Positions 9,645-18,657 of a stretch of 64,000 bases of DNA are shown one piece after another. The notes under the pieces were generated by a model, which was not told the DNA's origin, made no database searches, and saw only the letters and a list, made by a program, of their open reading frames with translations. The position numbers and the translations under genes were made by a program. The stretch is from an uncultured Bacteroides sp. (GTDB taxonomy: Bacteria; Bacteroidota; Bacteroidia; Bacteroidales; Bacteroidaceae): NCBI RefSeq assembly GCF_910586915.1, contig NZ_CAJULN010000013.1, positions 1-64,000 on the forward strand, written 5' to 3'. Position 1 is the stretch's first letter; every line of letters starts with the position of its first letter.

Positions 9645-10357
9645 TGAATGTAATGATGTTGTTGGCCCAGGGGGCTGTGAATATGACCGACTCGTTGGCT
9701 ACTGCCAATCCTGTTTTGACGGAGGTGAATGCTCCGGAAATGAATATGCTCGATATGGCTGTCAAGGGTGGTTGGATTATGGTTGTGTTAGGTATCCTGT
9801 CTGTAGTTTGCTTTTACATCCTTTTTGAACGTAATTACACGATTCGAAAGGCAGGCCAGGAAGACCCTATGTTCATGGAACGGATAAAAGACTACATTCA
9901 TAGCGGTGAAATCAAAGCTGCCATTAACTATTGCCGTACGATGAACACTCCTTCGGCACGCATGATAGAGAAAGGTATCACTCGTTTGGGACGCCCTATC
10001 AACGACGTGCAGGCTGCCATCGAGAATGTGGGTAACATTGAAGTTGCCAAACTGGAGAAGGGCTTGACGGTGGTGGCTACCATCTCAGGCGGCGCTCCGA
10101 TGCTCGGATTTCTTGGTACGGTGACTGGTATGGTACGTGCATTCTATGAAATGGCGAATGCAGGAAGCGGAAACATCGACATCACATTGCTCTCCGGAGG
10201 TATCTATGAAGCCATGATAACTACGGTTGGCGGTCTGATTGTCGGTATCATTGCCATGTTTGCCTACAACTATCTGGTGATGCTGGTAGACCGTGTGGTG
10301 AATAAAATGGAGTCTCGTACGATGGAATTTATGGACTTGCTGAACGAACCCACATAA
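9644..10357 (+). CDS. exbB: ExbB/TolQ/MotA-family proton channel protein
   Basis: Inner-membrane subunit that with ExbD converts proton motive force into TonB motion. The 237-residue protein has an N-terminal hydrophobic segment around residues 41-61 (GGWIMVVLGILSVVCFYILF) and two further helices in the conserved MotA/TolQ region (TVVATISGGAPMLGFLGTVT, then TTVGGLIVGIIAMFAYNYLV). It overlaps pdxJ by one base and is followed by exbD and tonB. With two SusC receptors in the window, the complex is the expected energy source for outer-membrane uptake, though it serves all TonB receptors in the cell. Confidence 0.93.
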   Translation: MNVMMLLAQGAVNMTDSLATANPVLTEVNAPEMNMLDMAVKGGWIMVVLGILSVVCFYILFERNYTIRKAGQEDPMFMERIKDYIHSGEIKAAINYCRTMNTPSARMIEKGITRLGRPINDVQAAIENVGNIEVAKLEKGLTVVATISGGAPMLGFLGTVTGMVRAFYEMANAGSGNIDITLLSGGIYEAMITTVGGLIVGIIAMFAYNYLVMLVDRVVNKMESRTMEFMDLLNEPT

Positions 10358-10417
10358 GGAAAAAGCAAGGCCGGGAAAAAAGGAATCTCAATCACTAACC
10401 GCTAATTAAATATTAAG

Positions 10418-10834
10418 GTGGGATTAAAAAGAAGAAATAAAATATCGCCCAATTTCAGTATGGCTTCCATGACGGATGTCATATTTCTGTTGCTGATATT
10501 CTTTATGATAACCTCTACGGTGGTGTCGCCCAACGCCATAAAAGTGTTGTTGCCGCAAGGCAAGCAGCAGACCTCCGCCAAGCCGTTGGCAAGAGTTATT
10601 ATCGATAAAGACTTGAACTATTATGCTGCTTTCGGTAATGAAAAGGAACGCCCTGTGGCCTTGAATGATTTGACCTCATTCCTACAGGAGTGTGCAGAGA
10701 AGGAGCCTGAAATGTATGTGGCCTTGTATGCGGACGAATCGGTCCCATATCGCGAAGTAGTAGGAGTGTTGAACATAGCTAACGAGAATCATTTTAAGAT
10801 GGTGCTGGCTACGCGCCCTCCTGAAAAAAAGTAG
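10418..10834 (+). CDS. exbD: ExbD/TolR-family biopolymer transport protein
   Basis: Partner of ExbB in the proton-driven motor. The 138-residue protein has a short basic N-terminus, then the conserved MTDVIFLLLIFFMITS helix in which Asp (about residue 20) is the proton-carrying residue, then a periplasmic domain. The start is a GTG at 10418, preceded by TTAAG; no ATG is available upstream in frame. It sits between exbB (60-base gap) and tonB (7-base gap). Confidence 0.92.
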   Translation: MGLKRRNKISPNFSMASMTDVIFLLLIFFMITSTVVSPNAIKVLLPQGKQQTSAKPLARVIIDKDLNYYAAFGNEKERPVALNDLTSFLQECAEKEPEMYVALYADESVPYREVVGVLNIANENHFKMVLATRPPEKK

Positions 10835-10841
10835 AAGAACG

Positions 10842-11714
10842 ATGGACGGAAGAAAAAAGGGTGAATATATAGGAGCGCTGGGGGCACTGCTGGTACATAT
10901 GGCAGTGATTGCTCTTTTGATTCTGGTGAGTTTTACCATCCCCCAGCCGCATGAAGATGCAGGCGGAGTACCTGTGATGATAGGCGATGTGCAATCTGCA
11001 CGCGGTTTCGACGACCCTTCATTGGTAGATGTGGATGTACTTGACGAAAGTGCGGCAGTTCCCGCAGAACCCGAACTGGAGTTGCTTTCCGAACAAGACC
11101 TGTTGACGCAGGCTGACGAAGAAACGGTTGTTTTGAAACCTAAAACAGAAAAGCCCAAAAAGGAACCTGTGAAACCAAAGGAAACGGTCACACCGAAAGA
11201 ACCCGTGAAAAAGCCTGAGAAAACCGAAGCGGAAAAAGCTGCGGAAGCCAAACGGCTTGCCGAAGAAAAAGCCGAGCGCGAGCGCAAAGCTGCCGAGGAG
11301 GCTGCCCGAAAGAAAGTAGTCGGTGCTTTTGGAAAGGGAGCACAGATGGAAGGAAACAAAGGAACATCGGCAAGTGGTACGGGAACGGAAGGCAGCAAGG
11401 ACGGAAATTCTTCTGTCGGAGCAAAGAGCGGGGCCGGCGGCTACGGAACATTCGATCTTGGCGGACGTTCTTTAGGCACGGGAAGTCTGCCGAAACCTGC
11501 ATACAATGTGCAGGAAGAGGGACGCGTGGTAGTAAATATCACCGTTAATCCGGCAGGACAAGTGATAGCAACCGGCATCAATCCCCGGACGAATACCGTA
11601 AATTCCGCTTTGCGTAAAGCAGCCGAAGATGCGGCGAAGAAAGCCCGTTTCAATGCAGTGAGCGGGGTGACTAACCAGACGGGAACAATCACTTATGATT
11701 TTAAATTGAGATAG
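10842..11714 (+). CDS. tonB: TonB-like energy transducer
   Basis: Spans the periplasm to energise outer-membrane receptors. The 290-residue protein has an N-terminal membrane anchor at about 10-31 (GALLVHMAVIALLILVSF). A Lys/Pro/Glu-rich linker at about 95-125 and an Ala/Glu/Lys-rich helix about 125-165 follow, then a Gly/Ser-rich stretch. The C-terminal domain (from about 222: VQEEGRVVVNITVNPAGQVI) has the TonB beta-sheet pattern. It follows exbD by 7 bases, a canonical ExbB-ExbD-TonB order. TolA is an alternative for such linker-rich proteins, but the C-terminal sequence favours TonB. Confidence 0.88.
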   Translation: MDGRKKGEYIGALGALLVHMAVIALLILVSFTIPQPHEDAGGVPVMIGDVQSARGFDDPSLVDVDVLDESAAVPAEPELELLSEQDLLTQADEETVVLKPKTEKPKKEPVKPKETVTPKEPVKKPEKTEAEKAAEAKRLAEEKAERERKAAEEAARKKVVGAFGKGAQMEGNKGTSASGTGTEGSKDGNSSVGAKSGAGGYGTFDLGGRSLGTGSLPKPAYNVQEEGRVVVNITVNPAGQVIATGINPRTNTVNSALRKAAEDAAKKARFNAVSGVTNQTGTITYDFKLR

Positions 11715-11743
11715 AAGTATCATTAACCAAAACAGATAACATT

Positions 11744-12295
11744 ATGGCAACAGTGTACGCTTTTTTTGCAGATGGCTTTGAAGAAATCGAAGCCCTTGCC
11801 ACGGTCGACATATTGAGACGTGTCGGATTGAACGTAAAAATTGTGTCCGTTACACCGGGCGAAATCGTAGTCGGCGCACATGACGTATCCGTTCTTTGTG
11901 ATGTCAATTTTGAAAATTGCGATTTTTCCGATGCCGGACTTTTGTTTTTGCCGGGAGGAATGCCGGGAGCCGCTACGCTCGACGGGCACGAAGGACTGCG
12001 TAAATTACTTCTTGCCTTTGCCGGAGAAGAGAAACCTGTCGCAGCCATTTGTGCCGCTCCGATGGTGTTGGGCAAATTGGGATTGCTGAAAGGCAGAAAA
12101 GCGACTTGCTATCCGGGTTTTGAGCAATATCTGGAAGGTGCGGAATGTGTGAAAGAACACGCTGTGCGTGATGGAAATATAATTACCGGTATGGGACCGG
12201 GAGCTGTCACGGAGTTTGCTTTGGCCATTGTAGACCTGTTGGCAGGCAAAGAAAAAGTAGACGAACTGGTAGAAGCGATGTGTATAAAACGCTAA
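11744..12295 (+). CDS. DJ-1/PfpI-family protein (YajL-like)
   Basis: A 183-residue single-domain DJ-1 superfamily protein. MATVYAFFADGFEEIEALAT contains the conserved Glu of the family, LFLPGGMPG follows, and the nucleophile-elbow cysteine is Cys103 in AAICAAPMVL. The C-terminal ITGMGPGAVTEFALAIVDLL fits the YajL/DJ-1 branch rather than the PfpI proteases. Proposed roles in the family (oxidative stress, glyoxalase, deglycase) are disputed. It lies between tonB and ispD, probably in one transcript. Confidence 0.9.
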   Translation: MATVYAFFADGFEEIEALATVDILRRVGLNVKIVSVTPGEIVVGAHDVSVLCDVNFENCDFSDAGLLFLPGGMPGAATLDGHEGLRKLLLAFAGEEKPVAAICAAPMVLGKLGLLKGRKATCYPGFEQYLEGAECVKEHAVRDGNIITGMGPGAVTEFALAIVDLLAGKEKVDELVEAMCIKR

Positions 12296-12306
12296 GGCGC
12301 CTGTCT

Positions 12307-12966
12307 ATGAAGAAATATGTAATTGTTGTTGCCGGTGGAAAGGGTTTGCGTATGGGGAGCGAACTACCGAAACAATTCCTTCCCGTCGGTGACAGACCTG
12401 TGTTGATGCATACGCTGGAAGTATTTCGAAAGTATGACGCTTCCATTCGGATTATATTAGTGCTCCCCAAAGCACAGCAGGACTTTTGGAAAGAACTCTG
12501 TGCCGAACACCGTTTTGATGTTGAACATACGATTGCCGACGGTGGTGAGACACGTTTCCACTCGGTGAAGAACGGTTTGGTGCTGGTGCAGGATGCCGGA
12601 CTGGTGGGAGTACACGATGGTGTCCGTCCGTTTGTCTCGGTCGAAGTGATTCAGCGTTGCTACAACCTGGCGGAACGGCAGAAGGCCGTGATTCCGGTGA
12701 TTGATGTAGTGGAGACACTGCGTCATCTGACAAATGACGGCAGTGAAACGGTCAGCCGCAATGATTATAAGTTGGTGCAGACGCCGCAGGTCTTTGATGT
12801 TGCGTTGCTAAAGCAGGCTTATGCGCAAGAGTTTACTCCATTCTTTACAGACGATGCATCGGTCGTGGAAGCGATGGGGGTGCCGGTATATTTGGCGGAA
12901 GGCAATCGGGAAAATATAAAAATAACAACTCCTTTCGACTTGAAAGTGGGGAGTGCTCTGTTGTAA
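12307..12966 (+). CDS. ispD: 2-C-methyl-D-erythritol 4-phosphate cytidylyltransferase
   Basis: Adds CMP to methylerythritol phosphate in the non-mevalonate isoprenoid pathway. The nucleotide-binding motif VVAGGKGLRMGSELPKQFLP lies at the N-terminus, HDGVRPFVS about 100-108, and the later TPQVFDVALL and TDDASVVEAMG motifs are typical. I place the start at 12307 (MKKYVIVVAGG; 219 residues, usual length); an in-frame ATG at 12280 lies inside the preceding gene. The stop TAA abuts the recG ATG. Confidence 0.95.
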   Translation: MKKYVIVVAGGKGLRMGSELPKQFLPVGDRPVLMHTLEVFRKYDASIRIILVLPKAQQDFWKELCAEHRFDVEHTIADGGETRFHSVKNGLVLVQDAGLVGVHDGVRPFVSVEVIQRCYNLAERQKAVIPVIDVVETLRHLTNDGSETVSRNDYKLVQTPQVFDVALLKQAYAQEFTPFFTDDASVVEAMGVPVYLAEGNRENIKITTPFDLKVGSALL

Positions 12967-15063
12967 ATGTTTGATTTAGTCACACGCGACATAAAATTTA
13001 TTTCCGGTGTAGGTCCGCAGAAGGCTGCTGTATTGAACAAGGAGTTGGGAATCTACTCTTTGCACGATTTGCTTTATTATTTCCCTTATAAATATGTAGA
13101 CCGGAGCCGCATCTATTACATTCACGAAATAGATGGCAATATGCCGTATATCCAATTGAAAGGCGAAATACTCGGCTTTGAAACAATCGGTGAAGGGCGG
13201 CAACGACGTCTAACCGCTCACTTCTCAGACGGGACGGGAATTGTCGATTTGGTTTGGTTTCAAGGGATAAAATATATCTTAGGCAAATATAAACTCCACG
13301 AAGAATATATTATTTTCGGTAAACCGACTGTTTTCAACGGCCGTATCAATGTGGCTCATCCTGATATGGACAAAGCAGACGAATTGAAACTTTCTTCCGT
13401 AGGGCTTCAACCTTATTATAATACGACAGAGAAAATGAAACGCAGCTTCCTCAACTCTCACGCGATTGAGAAGATGATGGCAACTGTGATTCAGCAAATA
13501 CAGGAACCCCTGCCCGAAACGCTTTCGCCCCAACTATTGGCTGAGCATCACTTGATGCCGCTGACGGAGGCTCTTCGGAATATCCACTTCCCGACAAATC
13601 CCGATTTGCTTCGCAGAGCGCAGTACCGCCTTAAATTCGAGGAATTGTTTTATGTACAGCTCAACATCCTTCGTTATGCAAAAGACAGGCAGCGAAGATA
13701 TTATGGATACAATTTTGAAAAGGTAGGTGAAATATTCAACACGTTTTATGCGCAGAACCTGCCTTTCCAGCTTACCGGAGCGCAGAAACGTGTATTGAAA
13801 GAAATTCGCAACGATGTAGGTAGCGGCCGGCAGATGAACCGTCTTCTGCAAGGAGATGTTGGCAGTGGAAAGACACTTGTTGCCCTTATGAGTATGTTGC
13901 TCGCGCTGGATAACGGTTATCAGGCTTGCATGATGGCGCCTACCGAAATCCTGGCAAATCAGCATTACGAAACCATCAGGGAGTTGCTTTTCGGTATGGA
14001 TATCCGTGTCGAACTGCTTACCGGTTCTGTTAAAGGAAAAAAGAGAGAAACCATTCTCGCCGGATTGCTGACCGGAGATGTGCACATTCTGATAGGAACT
14101 CATGCCGTCATTGAAGATACTGTCAATTTTTCTTCGTTGAGCTTTGTCGTCATCGATGAACAACATCGTTTCGGCGTCGCGCAACGTGCCCGGCTTTGGA
14201 GCAAGAACAGCCGGCCGCCTCATGTGCTTGTGATGACTGCGACCCCTATTCCCCGCACATTGGCAATGACCCTGTATGGCGATTTGGATGTCTCGGTGAT
14301 AGACGAACTTCCTCCTGGAAGAAAACCGATAACTACTGTTCACCAGTTTGACAACCGCCGGGAAAGTATGTACCGTTTCGTACAGCAACAAATAGACGAA
14401 GGACGGCAGGTTTATATTGTGTATCCTTTGATAAAGGAGAGCGAAAAGATTGATTTGAAAAACCTTGAAGAAGGTTATCAGCATATTCTTGAAGAATTTC
14501 CCAAATGCAAGGTTTGTAAAGTGCATGGAAAGATGAAGGCTGTCGAGAAAGATGAGCAGATGCAGCTTTTCATTTCGGGAGAAGCGCAGATAATGGTGGC
14601 CACCACCGTCATCGAAGTAGGAGTGAACGTACCCAACGCTTCGGTGATGATTATTGAAAATGCCGAACGTTTCGGGTTGTCTCAGTTACATCAGTTGCGT
14701 GGTAGGGTAGGACGTGGAGCCGAACAATCTTATTGCATTTTAGTCACCAATTATAAATTGAGCGAAGACACCCGCAAGCGGCTTGAAATCATGGTACGTA
14801 CCAACGATGGTTTTGAAATAGCGGAAGCCGATTTGAAACTGCGTGGTCCCGGCGACCTCGAAGGAACTCAGCAAAGCGGTGTCGCTTTCGATTTGAAGAT
14901 TGCCGATATTGCCCGCGACGGACAATTGTTACAGTATGTCCGCTCCATCGCCGAAACCATTGTTGAACAAGACCCCACAGCGCAAAAACCGGAGAACGAA
15001 ATACTGTGGAGACAGCTCAAATCGCTGCGGAAAACGAATGTTAACTGGGCGGCAATTAGTTGA
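12967..15063 (+). CDS. recG: ATP-dependent DNA helicase RecG
   Basis: Remodels stalled replication forks and Holliday junctions. The 698-residue protein has the N-terminal wedge/OB-fold region, Walker A GDVGSGKT, helicase motif II as DEQH (VIDEQHRFG), motif III VMTATPIPRTLAM and the C-terminal RecG signature RGRVGRGAEQSYC. It starts immediately after the ispD stop with no gap, so translational coupling is likely. About 220 bases of AT-rich DNA follow before ndk. Confidence 0.96.
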   Translation: MFDLVTRDIKFISGVGPQKAAVLNKELGIYSLHDLLYYFPYKYVDRSRIYYIHEIDGNMPYIQLKGEILGFETIGEGRQRRLTAHFSDGTGIVDLVWFQGIKYILGKYKLHEEYIIFGKPTVFNGRINVAHPDMDKADELKLSSVGLQPYYNTTEKMKRSFLNSHAIEKMMATVIQQIQEPLPETLSPQLLAEHHLMPLTEALRNIHFPTNPDLLRRAQYRLKFEELFYVQLNILRYAKDRQRRYYGYNFEKVGEIFNTFYAQNLPFQLTGAQKRVLKEIRNDVGSGRQMNRLLQGDVGSGKTLVALMSMLLALDNGYQACMMAPTEILANQHYETIRELLFGMDIRVELLTGSVKGKKRETILAGLLTGDVHILIGTHAVIEDTVNFSSLSFVVIDEQHRFGVAQRARLWSKNSRPPHVLVMTATPIPRTLAMTLYGDLDVSVIDELPPGRKPITTVHQFDNRRESMYRFVQQQIDEGRQVYIVYPLIKESEKIDLKNLEEGYQHILEEFPKCKVCKVHGKMKAVEKDEQMQLFISGEAQIMVATTVIEVGVNVPNASVMIIENAERFGLSQLHQLRGRVGRGAEQSYCILVTNYKLSEDTRKRLEIMVRTNDGFEIAEADLKLRGPGDLEGTQQSGVAFDLKIADIARDGQLLQYVRSIAETIVEQDPTAQKPENEILWRQLKSLRKTNVNWAAIS

Positions 15064-15203
15064 AAAACGGTTAAACATACGATTTATTTACGTAAGTATG
15101 TTGCATAACATATTTTGTCCCTATTCCCCCTATTTATAGGAGTTTAGAGGAGGAATAATACTCTCTTTCGATGCTAAACGTCTGAAAAATAGTTAATAGT
15201 ATT

Positions 15204-15234
15204 CTTGCCGTTTCTGAGGAAAACACTATCTTTG
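15204..15234 (+). promoter_or_regulatory. Predicted ndk promoter
   Basis: The -7 box TATCTTTG at 15227-15234 fits TAnnTTTG exactly. CTTG at 15204-15207, 19 bases upstream, is a one-mismatch -33 box. The predicted leader to ndk is about 45 bases. Confidence 0.65.
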
Positions 15235-15286
15235 GACGAATTTTCTAAGGAAATGTATCGTTTAACCATTTGAAAAGTCGAGTATT

Positions 15287-15751
15287 ATGCTTGAAAAAAC
15301 GCTGGTCATTTTAAAACCATGTACTCTTCAACGGGGATTGATTGGAGAGATTGTTCATCGTTTCGAACGGAAAGGATTGCGGTTGGCCGGCATGAAGATG
15401 ATGCTACTGACAGACGAATTGTTAAGCGAACATTACGCCCATCTCAGCAGCAAACCTTTCTTTCAGCGTGTGAAAGATTCAATGATGGCAGCTCCTGTTA
15501 TTGTTTGTTGTGTGGAAGGTGTGGATGCTATTCAAACAGTCCGTACGTTGGCGGGACCGACCAACGGACGTCTCGCTGCACCGGGAACCATTCGTGGGGA
15601 TTACAGCATGAGCTTTCAGGAGAATATAGTTCACGCTTCTGATTCTCCGGAGACGGCAGCAGTCGAGTTAACAAGATTTTTTAAACCGGAAGAGATATTC
15701 GGATATAAACAGGTGACTTTTGACTACCTATATGCAAACGACGAATATTAA
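15287..15751 (+). CDS. ndk: Nucleoside diphosphate kinase
   Basis: Transfers the gamma phosphate of ATP to other nucleoside diphosphates through a phosphohistidine. The 154-residue sequence carries TLVILKPCTLQRGLIGEI at the N-terminus and NIVHASDSPETA with the catalytic His at about 117. The common KPD motif reads KPC here, a residue not needed for catalysis. GPTNGRLAAPGTIRGDY is well conserved. It has its own promoter and is followed 19 bases later by the peptidase gene. Confidence 0.95.
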   Translation: MLEKTLVILKPCTLQRGLIGEIVHRFERKGLRLAGMKMMLLTDELLSEHYAHLSSKPFFQRVKDSMMAAPVIVCCVEGVDAIQTVRTLAGPTNGRLAAPGTIRGDYSMSFQENIVHASDSPETAAVELTRFFKPEEIFGYKQVTFDYLYANDEY

Positions 15752-15770
15752 ATGAATTGACAAAAGACGA

Positions 15771-16643
15771 ATGAATTTTAACAGCATTATCAAAACTGGA
15801 TTGGTGGTGGTAGCGGCTATGGTTAGTCTGAGTGCTTTCTCTCAAGACCTGATTGCCCGCCAGGCACCGATAGACAAAAAATTAAAATCTGTAGATTCTT
15901 TGGCGTTGCAGAAGCAGATTCGTGCCGAACAGTCCGAATATCCTGCTTTGAGCCTCTATCCTAACTGGAACAACCAGTATGTTCATGCTTACGGAAATGC
16001 TATAATTCCCGAAACTTATACGATTGACCTGACAGGTTTCTGTATGCCTACTTCAAGCACGAAAATAACTTCTCCATTCGGACCCCGTTGGAGGAGAATG
16101 CACAATGGTCTGGATTTGAAAGTGAACATAGGCGACACGATTGTGGCTGCTTTCGATGGTAAAGTGCGTATTGTCAAATACGAACGTAGAGGATATGGAA
16201 AATACGTGGTTATCCGTCACGACAATGGATTGGAAACGGTCTACGGACACTTGTCCAAGCAGTTGGTTGAAGAAAACCAGTTGGTGAAGGCAGGAGAAGT
16301 AATCGGTTTGGGTGGTAATACCGGGCGTTCCACAGGTTCGCACCTGCACTTTGAAACCCGTTTCTTAGGCGTTGCAATCAATCCCGTTTATATGTTTGAC
16401 TTCCCGAAACAGGATATTGTTGCCGATACGTACACGTTCCGCAAGACAAAGGGCGTGAAACGTGCAGGTTCGCATGATGTGCAGGTTGCCGACGGCACTA
16501 TCCGTTACCATAAGGTGAAAAGCGGAGATACTTTGTCGCGTATTGCCAAGTTGCGCGGTGTATCGGTCAGCACGCTTTGCAAGTTGAACCGCATCAAGCC
16601 GACTACGACTTTGCGTATCGGACAGGTTTTGCGTTGTTCGTAA
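15771..16643 (+). CDS. M23-family peptidoglycan endopeptidase with LysM domain
   Basis: A predicted periplasmic cell-wall hydrolase of 290 residues. The N-terminal signal ends at ALSAFS/QD (about 24). The lysostaphin-type domain contains RMHNGLDLKV (first zinc ligands) and GSHLHFETR (HxH motif), and the C-terminal LysM (about 245-289) starts at YHKVKSGDTLSRIAKLRGVS and binds glycan strands. All zinc-ligand motifs are present, so it is likely an active endopeptidase rather than an EnvC/NlpD-type activator. A strong terminator follows. Confidence 0.93.
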   Translation: MNFNSIIKTGLVVVAAMVSLSAFSQDLIARQAPIDKKLKSVDSLALQKQIRAEQSEYPALSLYPNWNNQYVHAYGNAIIPETYTIDLTGFCMPTSSTKITSPFGPRWRRMHNGLDLKVNIGDTIVAAFDGKVRIVKYERRGYGKYVVIRHDNGLETVYGHLSKQLVEENQLVKAGEVIGLGGNTGRSTGSHLHFETRFLGVAINPVYMFDFPKQDIVADTYTFRKTKGVKRAGSHDVQVADGTIRYHKVKSGDTLSRIAKLRGVSVSTLCKLNRIKPTTTLRIGQVLRCS

Positions 16644-16684
16644 CTTATTCCCTTGCTTATAAAACAGTAATACAATAGCTTTGG

Positions 16685-16729
16685 AAGAGGGCACTTTAAT
16701 ATAATTTAGAGTGCCCTCTTTCTCTTTTT
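16685..16729 (+). terminator. Rho-independent terminator after the M23 peptidase gene
   Basis: An 11-bp perfect inverted repeat, AAGAGGGCACT (16685-16695) and AGTGCCCTCTT (16710-16720), has a 14-base loop and is followed by TCTCTTTTT. Confidence 0.85.
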
Positions 16730-16750
16730 ACTTAATTATTGTTACCTTTG
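16719..16750 (+). promoter_or_regulatory. Predicted promoter of the DUF1599 gene
   Basis: The -7 box TACCTTTG at 16743-16750 matches TAnnTTTG. TTTC at 16719-16722, 20 bases upstream, is a near -33 box that overlaps the 3' arm of the terminator. The leader to the ATG at 16769 is very short. Confidence 0.6.
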
Positions 16751-16768
16751 CACACTATTTGGAAGAAA

Positions 16769-17311
16769 ATGAAAGATACCAAACAACAATTTGAATATGT
16801 CATCGCTCTGTGCCGTGACTTATTTTCCAAGAAACTACACGATTACGGGCCTGCTTGGCGTATCCTTCGTCCGGCTTCGGTAACCGATCAGATTTTTATT
16901 AAAGCCAATCGGATTCGCAGCATTGAAGTCAAGGGGGTGACCTTGATTGACGAGGGAATCCGTTCGGAATTTATTGCTATAGTCAATTACGGTATCATCG
17001 GACTTATCCAGTTGGAATTGGGATATGCCGAATCTGCCGACATCAGCAACGAGGAAGCGATGGCTTTGTATGATAAGCACGCCAAAGCAGCTTTGGAACT
17101 GATGCTTGCCAAAAATCATGATTATGATGAGGCTTGGAGAAGTATGCGTGTTAGCTCTTATACGGATTTGATTTTGATGAAGATATACCGCACCAAGCAG
17201 ATTGAGAGCTTGTCCGGCAACACGTTGGTATCCGAAGGAATTGACGCCAATTACATGGATATGATAAATTACTCTGTTTTCGGATTGATAAAGATAGAAT
17301 TTGAAGGCTAA
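16769..17311 (+). CDS. DUF1599 (nucleotide-modification-associated) domain protein
   Basis: A 180-residue soluble protein made of two similar halves. The first holds CRDLFSKKLHDYGPAWRILRP and the second AKNHDYDEAWRSMRVSSYTD; each is followed by an EG(I/A)-containing helix and a (V/Y)NYGIIGLIQLE-like helix. The internal duplication is visible by eye. Start set at 16769 (MKDTKQQFEYV); an in-frame start at 16739 would lie inside the promoter. It overlaps the next gene by 11 bases. The domain name links the family to nucleotide modification, but no enzymatic role is established that I know of. Confidence 0.8.
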   Translation: MKDTKQQFEYVIALCRDLFSKKLHDYGPAWRILRPASVTDQIFIKANRIRSIEVKGVTLIDEGIRSEFIAIVNYGIIGLIQLELGYAESADISNEEAMALYDKHAKAALELMLAKNHDYDEAWRSMRVSSYTDLILMKIYRTKQIESLSGNTLVSEGIDANYMDMINYSVFGLIKIEFEG

Positions 17312-18626
17312 GAACTTACATATCATTCAGGAAGTGGTGGCAAACACTGGTCGCTTTCTTTTGGCGGCTTCGTTCATCTTCTCCGGATTTGTGAAAGCAG
17401 TTGATCCGTTGGGCTTCCAATATAAGATACAGGATTATCTGGCTGCATTCGGGATGGCTTCCTGGTTTCCTTCCTTCTTTTCCTTACTGAGTGGCATCGT
17501 ACTCTCTGCCATTGAGTTTTTTATCGGTATTTCCTTGTTTTTTGGCACGCGGCGGACGCTTGCCTCTTTTCTGGCTTTGGCGCTGATGATATTCATGACA
17601 CCGTTGACACTCTATCTTGCCTTGTTCGACCCGGTTTCGGATTGCGGTTGTTTCGGCGATGCGTGGGTGCTTACGAATTGGGAAACGTTTGGCAAAAACA
17701 TCATACTATTGCTTGCGGCAGTCGTCGTGTTCCGTTACAGGAAGATGCTGATTCGCTTTATCAGTGTAAAAATGGAATGGCTGCTTTCTTTATATACATT
17801 GTTTTTTGTATTTGCCTTGTCGTTCTATTGTTTTGACCGTTTGCCTATTTTGGATTTTCGACCCTATAAGATAGGCAAGAACATTCCTGAAGGAATGGAG
17901 ATGCCCGAAGGAGCGAAACCGAGCGTATATGAGAGTATTTTTATATTGGAAAAGAACGGGGAGCAAAAAGAGTTTACGCTGGAGAACTACCCCGACAGCA
18001 CATGGACATTTGTCGATACGCGTACGGTGCTCAAGGAAAAAGGTTATGAGCCGGCTATCCATGACTTTTCGATGATAGACTTGAGTACGGGAAATGATAT
18101 AACGGAAAATGTGCTGACCGATATGGGATATACTTTCCTGTTAGTTGCCCACCGGATTGAGGAGGCGGATGACAGTAATATCGACTTGATTAATGAAATA
18201 TACGATTACTCGGTGGAGCATGGTTACGGATTCTATTGCTTGACTTCTTCGCCCGAGGAACAGATAGAACTTTGGAAAGACAAGACCGGAGCGGAATATC
18301 CTTTCTGCCAGATGGACGACATAACACTGAAAACGATGATTCGTTCCAATCCGGGATTGATGCTGATAAAGAACGGAACGATTCTGAATAAATGGAGCGA
18401 CGAGGACATACCGGACGAATATGTATTGACCGACAAACTGGAAAATCTGTCGTTGGGACAGCAGAAAGTGAAAAGTGATGTCCACACGATAGGATATGTA
18501 TTCTTGTGGTTTATAATTCCGTTGCTGCTGATATTGGGAACCGATGTTCTGATTGTCCGTCGCAAAGAACGGAAATCCGTCAGCCCTAAACCGTCGGAGA
18601 GTGAAACGGAAATAAAAGAACAGTAA
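17301..18626 (+). CDS. DoxX/MauE-like membrane protein with periplasmic domain
   Basis: A 441-residue protein. The N-terminal half has four hydrophobic helices in the DoxX/MauE pattern (GRFLLAASFIFSGFVKAVDP to ALFDPVSDCGCFGDAWVLTN, a cysteine-containing loop). A fifth helix near 155-175 is followed by a soluble domain of about 200 residues resembling a thioredoxin fold without a CxxC pair, and a last helix at about 396-416. I see no ATG in the first 40 codons; the best start is TTG at 17301, overlapping the DUF1599 stop, with GTG at 17334 or 17337 as alternatives. The overlap suggests coupling with DUF1599, and tpiA follows. The role is unknown, possibly envelope redox. Confidence 0.8.
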   Translation: MKAKNLHIIQEVVANTGRFLLAASFIFSGFVKAVDPLGFQYKIQDYLAAFGMASWFPSFFSLLSGIVLSAIEFFIGISLFFGTRRTLASFLALALMIFMTPLTLYLALFDPVSDCGCFGDAWVLTNWETFGKNIILLLAAVVVFRYRKMLIRFISVKMEWLLSLYTLFFVFALSFYCFDRLPILDFRPYKIGKNIPEGMEMPEGAKPSVYESIFILEKNGEQKEFTLENYPDSTWTFVDTRTVLKEKGYEPAIHDFSMIDLSTGNDITENVLTDMGYTFLLVAHRIEEADDSNIDLINEIYDYSVEHGYGFYCLTSSPEEQIELWKDKTGAEYPFCQMDDITLKTMIRSNPGLMLIKNGTILNKWSDEDIPDEYVLTDKLENLSLGQQKVKSDVHTIGYVFLWFIIPLLLILGTDVLIVRRKERKSVSPKPSESETEIKEQ

Positions 18627-18657
18627 ATTTATTAACCCTTTAAATAAAGAAAACAAA

